Shown here: piece after piece, positions 62,135-64,000 of the stretch
Layout: each line of letters begins with the position of its first letter
Position numbering within the stretch: position 1 is the stretch's first letter
DNA from: Desulfomonile tiedjei
GTDB lineage: Bacteria > Desulfobacterota > Desulfomonilia > Desulfomonilales > Desulfomonilaceae
Assembly (NCBI GenBank): GCA_016218715.1
Contig: JACRDG010000120.1
Coordinates: 1 to 64,000, forward strand
Direction: 5' to 3'
DNA length: 64,000 nucleotides
Notes under the pieces: model-generated
Database searches by the model: none
The model's input: the letters and a program-made list of their open reading frames with translations, nothing else
Told to the model about the DNA's origin: nothing
Translations under genes and position numbers: made by a program

Positions 62135-63181
62135 CTACTTCCCGGGAGGGACCAGTATACTCTGGAGGTCGGTGATGCCCTGGAGGTTGGCTTTCTTTGC
62201 GAACCTGTCATCGATGAGGCCGGAGATGTCGTTTGATTGGATGAGCTTGAATTTGACCATCTGATCCGCGAGGTGCTGCATCTCCCGTTCGGTCGGGGCA
62301 AACTGATCGAAAACCGTACGGTTCGGGGGATTCTCCAGCGCATACTCCACAAATTCGACCGGCTGATTCCAGTACTGCGCAACGATTCTTGCAGCCTCTT
62401 TCAGATGCGTCTGCGCCCACAAGCCCGAGCGGGCCGCGCTCTGCACCAGTAGAGCGACAAGGTCCGGGTTCCTCTCGATGAGATCCTGCCGGACCAGCAT
62501 GAGATTGCAGATGAAACTGGGCCAGACCTCTTCCACATAGTACAGGACTTTTGCCTCGCCGGCAGAGACCGACCTGGCGGCAAAGGGCTCGCCGACAAAA
62601 TAGGCGTCCAGCGCGCCGGCGGTGAGAGCAGACGGCATATCGGGCGGGTTCATCTCCACGATGTTCAGATTGGCTCCGGACAGTCCGAATTTTTCCGCGA
62701 GCTGCCTCGTCGCGAGGTTGTGGCCGGAAAACCGCATGGGGACGGCAATGGTCTTGCCGGCCAGATCGCCGAAGGTCTTGACGTCGAGTCCCTTGCGATA
62801 CACGAGGGTGCTCTCGTGACGGTTGCCGATGTAGACGAGCTTGACATCCGCGCCCTGCTGATGGAGCACGACGGACAACGGCGCAATAATGAACGCGGCC
62901 TGTATATGCCCGTTTCGCAGGGATTCCCCCATCTCGGCAAAGGACGAGAACTTCAGGGCCTCAAATCGAACCCCGGAGCCTTCCTGACTCGCGTAGTCCA
63001 GAAGCGGCGCGGCAAGATTCGCAATCACCGGCATGTACCCCATGCGAACGATCTGCCGATGACCGTGCTCCATGTTAAGCTCGTAGTGCAGCCATGAGAT
63101 CAGCGCGAGCCAGCTCAGGGCGATGGCCGCGATGGAAGCGGCCGAAGAACCCCGCATGCGGCTGAGAACATCAGAGCGCAT
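62135..63181 (-). CDS. ABC transporter substrate-binding protein (NMT1/SsuA-like)
   Basis: A 348-residue binding protein of the nitrate/sulfonate/taurine-type family. Residues about 10-32 form a signal anchor (AASIAAIALSWLALISWLHYEL) without a lipobox Cys. The binding core shows RMGYMPVIANLAAPLLDYASQ, SFAEMGESLRNGHIQAAFIIAP, LAGKTIAVPMRFSGHNLATRQLAEKFGL and PSALTAGALDAYFVGEPFAARS. Such proteins bind small anions, sulfonates or pyrimidine-like compounds. It overlaps the ATPase by 11 bases and converges on the catabolic cluster. Confidence 0.9.
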   Translation of the reverse strand: MRSDVLSRMRGSSAASIAAIALSWLALISWLHYELNMEHGHRQIVRMGYMPVIANLAAPLLDYASQEGSGVRFEALKFSSFAEMGESLRNGHIQAAFIIAPLSVVLHQQGADVKLVYIGNRHESTLVYRKGLDVKTFGDLAGKTIAVPMRFSGHNLATRQLAEKFGLSGANLNIVEMNPPDMPSALTAGALDAYFVGEPFAARSVSAGEAKVLYYVEEVWPSFICNLMLVRQDLIERNPDLVALLVQSAARSGLWAQTHLKEAARIVAQYWNQPVEFVEYALENPPNRTVFDQFAPTEREMQHLADQMVKFKLIQSNDISGLIDDRFAKKANLQGITDLQSILVPPGK

Positions 63182-63971
63182 AGTGGACTCCCAGGCCTAC
63201 GTACACGTCTCGCCTCAATGCCTCCAAATCAGGCTCTCGCATGAAATCGCGGGGATGAGGGAACCCGAGCGCCAAATCGAGTTGAATCGTGGCCGGACGG
63301 TCGGTGAACACCACCACGCGGTCGGCCATAACCAGTGCTTCATCGATGTCATGGGTAATAAAGATGACCGTTTTCTTGAAGTATTCATGCATGTTGATGA
63401 TTTCTTCCCGCATCTTGAGTCGGGTCAAGAAATCCAGGCCTGCAAAAGGCTCGTCCATGAACAGGACTTCCGGGTTGACCACCAGTGCTCGTGCCAGCTC
63501 GGCTCGCCGTTGCATGCCGCCGGATAGCTGATGGGGATACTGGTGCTCAAAACCGGAAAGGTTGACGATATCGATGTACTCGCTCACCCGTTCGGCCTGT
63601 TCTCGCCTGTCCTTCATGTGGCGGAGGCCGAGCCTGACGTTCTCTTCCACGGTGAGCCAGGGGAGTAGCCCATTATGCTGAAACACGAAGATGTTGTCGG
63701 AACTCGGCCCGGTCACCTCGTTTCCGTCAATGATCACATTTCCGGAGGTGCTCCTTTCAAAACCCGCGATAATGCGCACCATTGTGGTCTTGCCGCAGCC
63801 GGAAGGCCCGAGGACACAGACCAGTTCTCCGTCGTAGACTTCGAGGTCGATGTGGTTCAGCACGAGCAGTTCATCGTCCGCTACGGGGTCCGCCTCGGAA
63901 TTGAACTGCCAGGCGACCCCGCCTCGACGCAAATAGGTCTTCGTCAGGTCTTGGATTAGGATATGTCCCAC
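63171..63971 (-). CDS. ABC transporter ATPase (SsuB/TauB-like)
   Basis: A 266-residue ATPase. Walker A GPSGCGKTT, Q-loop QHNGLLPWLTVEENV, signature LSGGMQRRAELARAL, Walker B VLFMDEPFAGLD and H-loop ITHDIDEAL are all present. The start is GTG 63971; the N-terminus has an inserted segment (RGGVAWQFNSEADPVADDE) before the first strand. The permease gene probably lies beyond the right edge: the last 26 bases of the window are compatible with its 3' end (stop TAA just before GTG). Operon order would be permease-ATPase-binding protein. Confidence 0.93.
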   Translation of the reverse strand: MGHILIQDLTKTYLRRGGVAWQFNSEADPVADDELLVLNHIDLEVYDGELVCVLGPSGCGKTTMVRIIAGFERSTSGNVIIDGNEVTGPSSDNIFVFQHNGLLPWLTVEENVRLGLRHMKDRREQAERVSEYIDIVNLSGFEHQYPHQLSGGMQRRAELARALVVNPEVLFMDEPFAGLDFLTRLKMREEIINMHEYFKKTVIFITHDIDEALVMADRVVVFTDRPATIQLDLALGFPHPRDFMREPDLEALRRDVYVGLGVHYAL

Positions 63972-64000
63972 CCTTACACCGACCCCCAGGATACCGATTT

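Overview
The window looks like a chromosomal segment from a strictly anaerobic, GC-rich Desulfobacterota (former Deltaproteobacteria). The inference rests on a four-subunit KorDABC-type 2-oxoacid:ferredoxin oxidoreductase, an aldehyde:ferredoxin oxidoreductase family tungstoenzyme, RNase J, a PHA-synthase-like protein, and interspersed short palindromic repeats. No phage or transposase gene and no CRISPR array was seen. There is one tRNA gene (initiator tRNA-fMet).

Layout. 0-10 kb: an HtrA-like protease that lacks its PDZ domain, small hypothetical proteins, a UPF0280 protein ending inside a MITE-like element, two Hsp20 chaperones, and a def-fmt-htpX-rsmB operon. 10-20 kb: a possible small RNA with an excellent intrinsic terminator, lipA, an isopropylmalate-dehydrogenase-like enzyme, a PhaC-like alpha/beta hydrolase with a small partner, RNase J, a secreted Cys/Pro-rich protein and a DegT/DnrJ sugar aminotransferase. 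20-27 kb: a minus-strand set (TPR membrane protein, heparinase-like protein, TPR/Pro-Ala/membrane protein) that suggests envelope polysaccharide work. 27-36 kb: mutS, then rpsP-khpA-rimM-trmD-rplS-rnhB and a CYTH protein. 36-48 kb: korDABC, a dienelactone-hydrolase-like protein, a VOC protein, a large membrane protein, tRNA-fMet with clear promoter and terminator, a CHASE3-like chemoreceptor, a beta-barrel-like protein and a possible ribbon-helix-helix protein beside an AT-rich patch.

48-64 kb is the most interesting part. A LysR regulator is divergent from a same-strand cluster of ten genes: two CrtI/PDS-like flavoproteins separated by a small unknown protein, an SDR dehydrogenase, a two-gene split dikinase (helical plus His-swivel subunit, and ATP-grasp subunit) laid out like the alpha and beta subunits of phenylphosphate synthase and like a split rifampin phosphotransferase, a duplicated dimeric alpha/beta-barrel protein, an ABM-like protein, an HD hydrolase, an AOR-family oxidoreductase and a UPF0261 (Tm-1-like) protein. 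An ABC importer (solute-binding protein and ATPase; a permease probably lies past the right edge) converges on it. The reading offered here is an undescribed anaerobic catabolic or modification pathway in which an organic hydroxyl (phenol, enol or alcohol) is activated by ATP-dependent phosphorylation and the product is handled by flavin, NAD(P) and tungstopterin redox enzymes. The substrate cannot be read from the sequence. The regulator-operon intergenic region carries a perfect 8+8 palindrome, a third half-site two helical turns away, and a 21-bp direct repeat on a 32-bp period, so the cluster is probably inducible.
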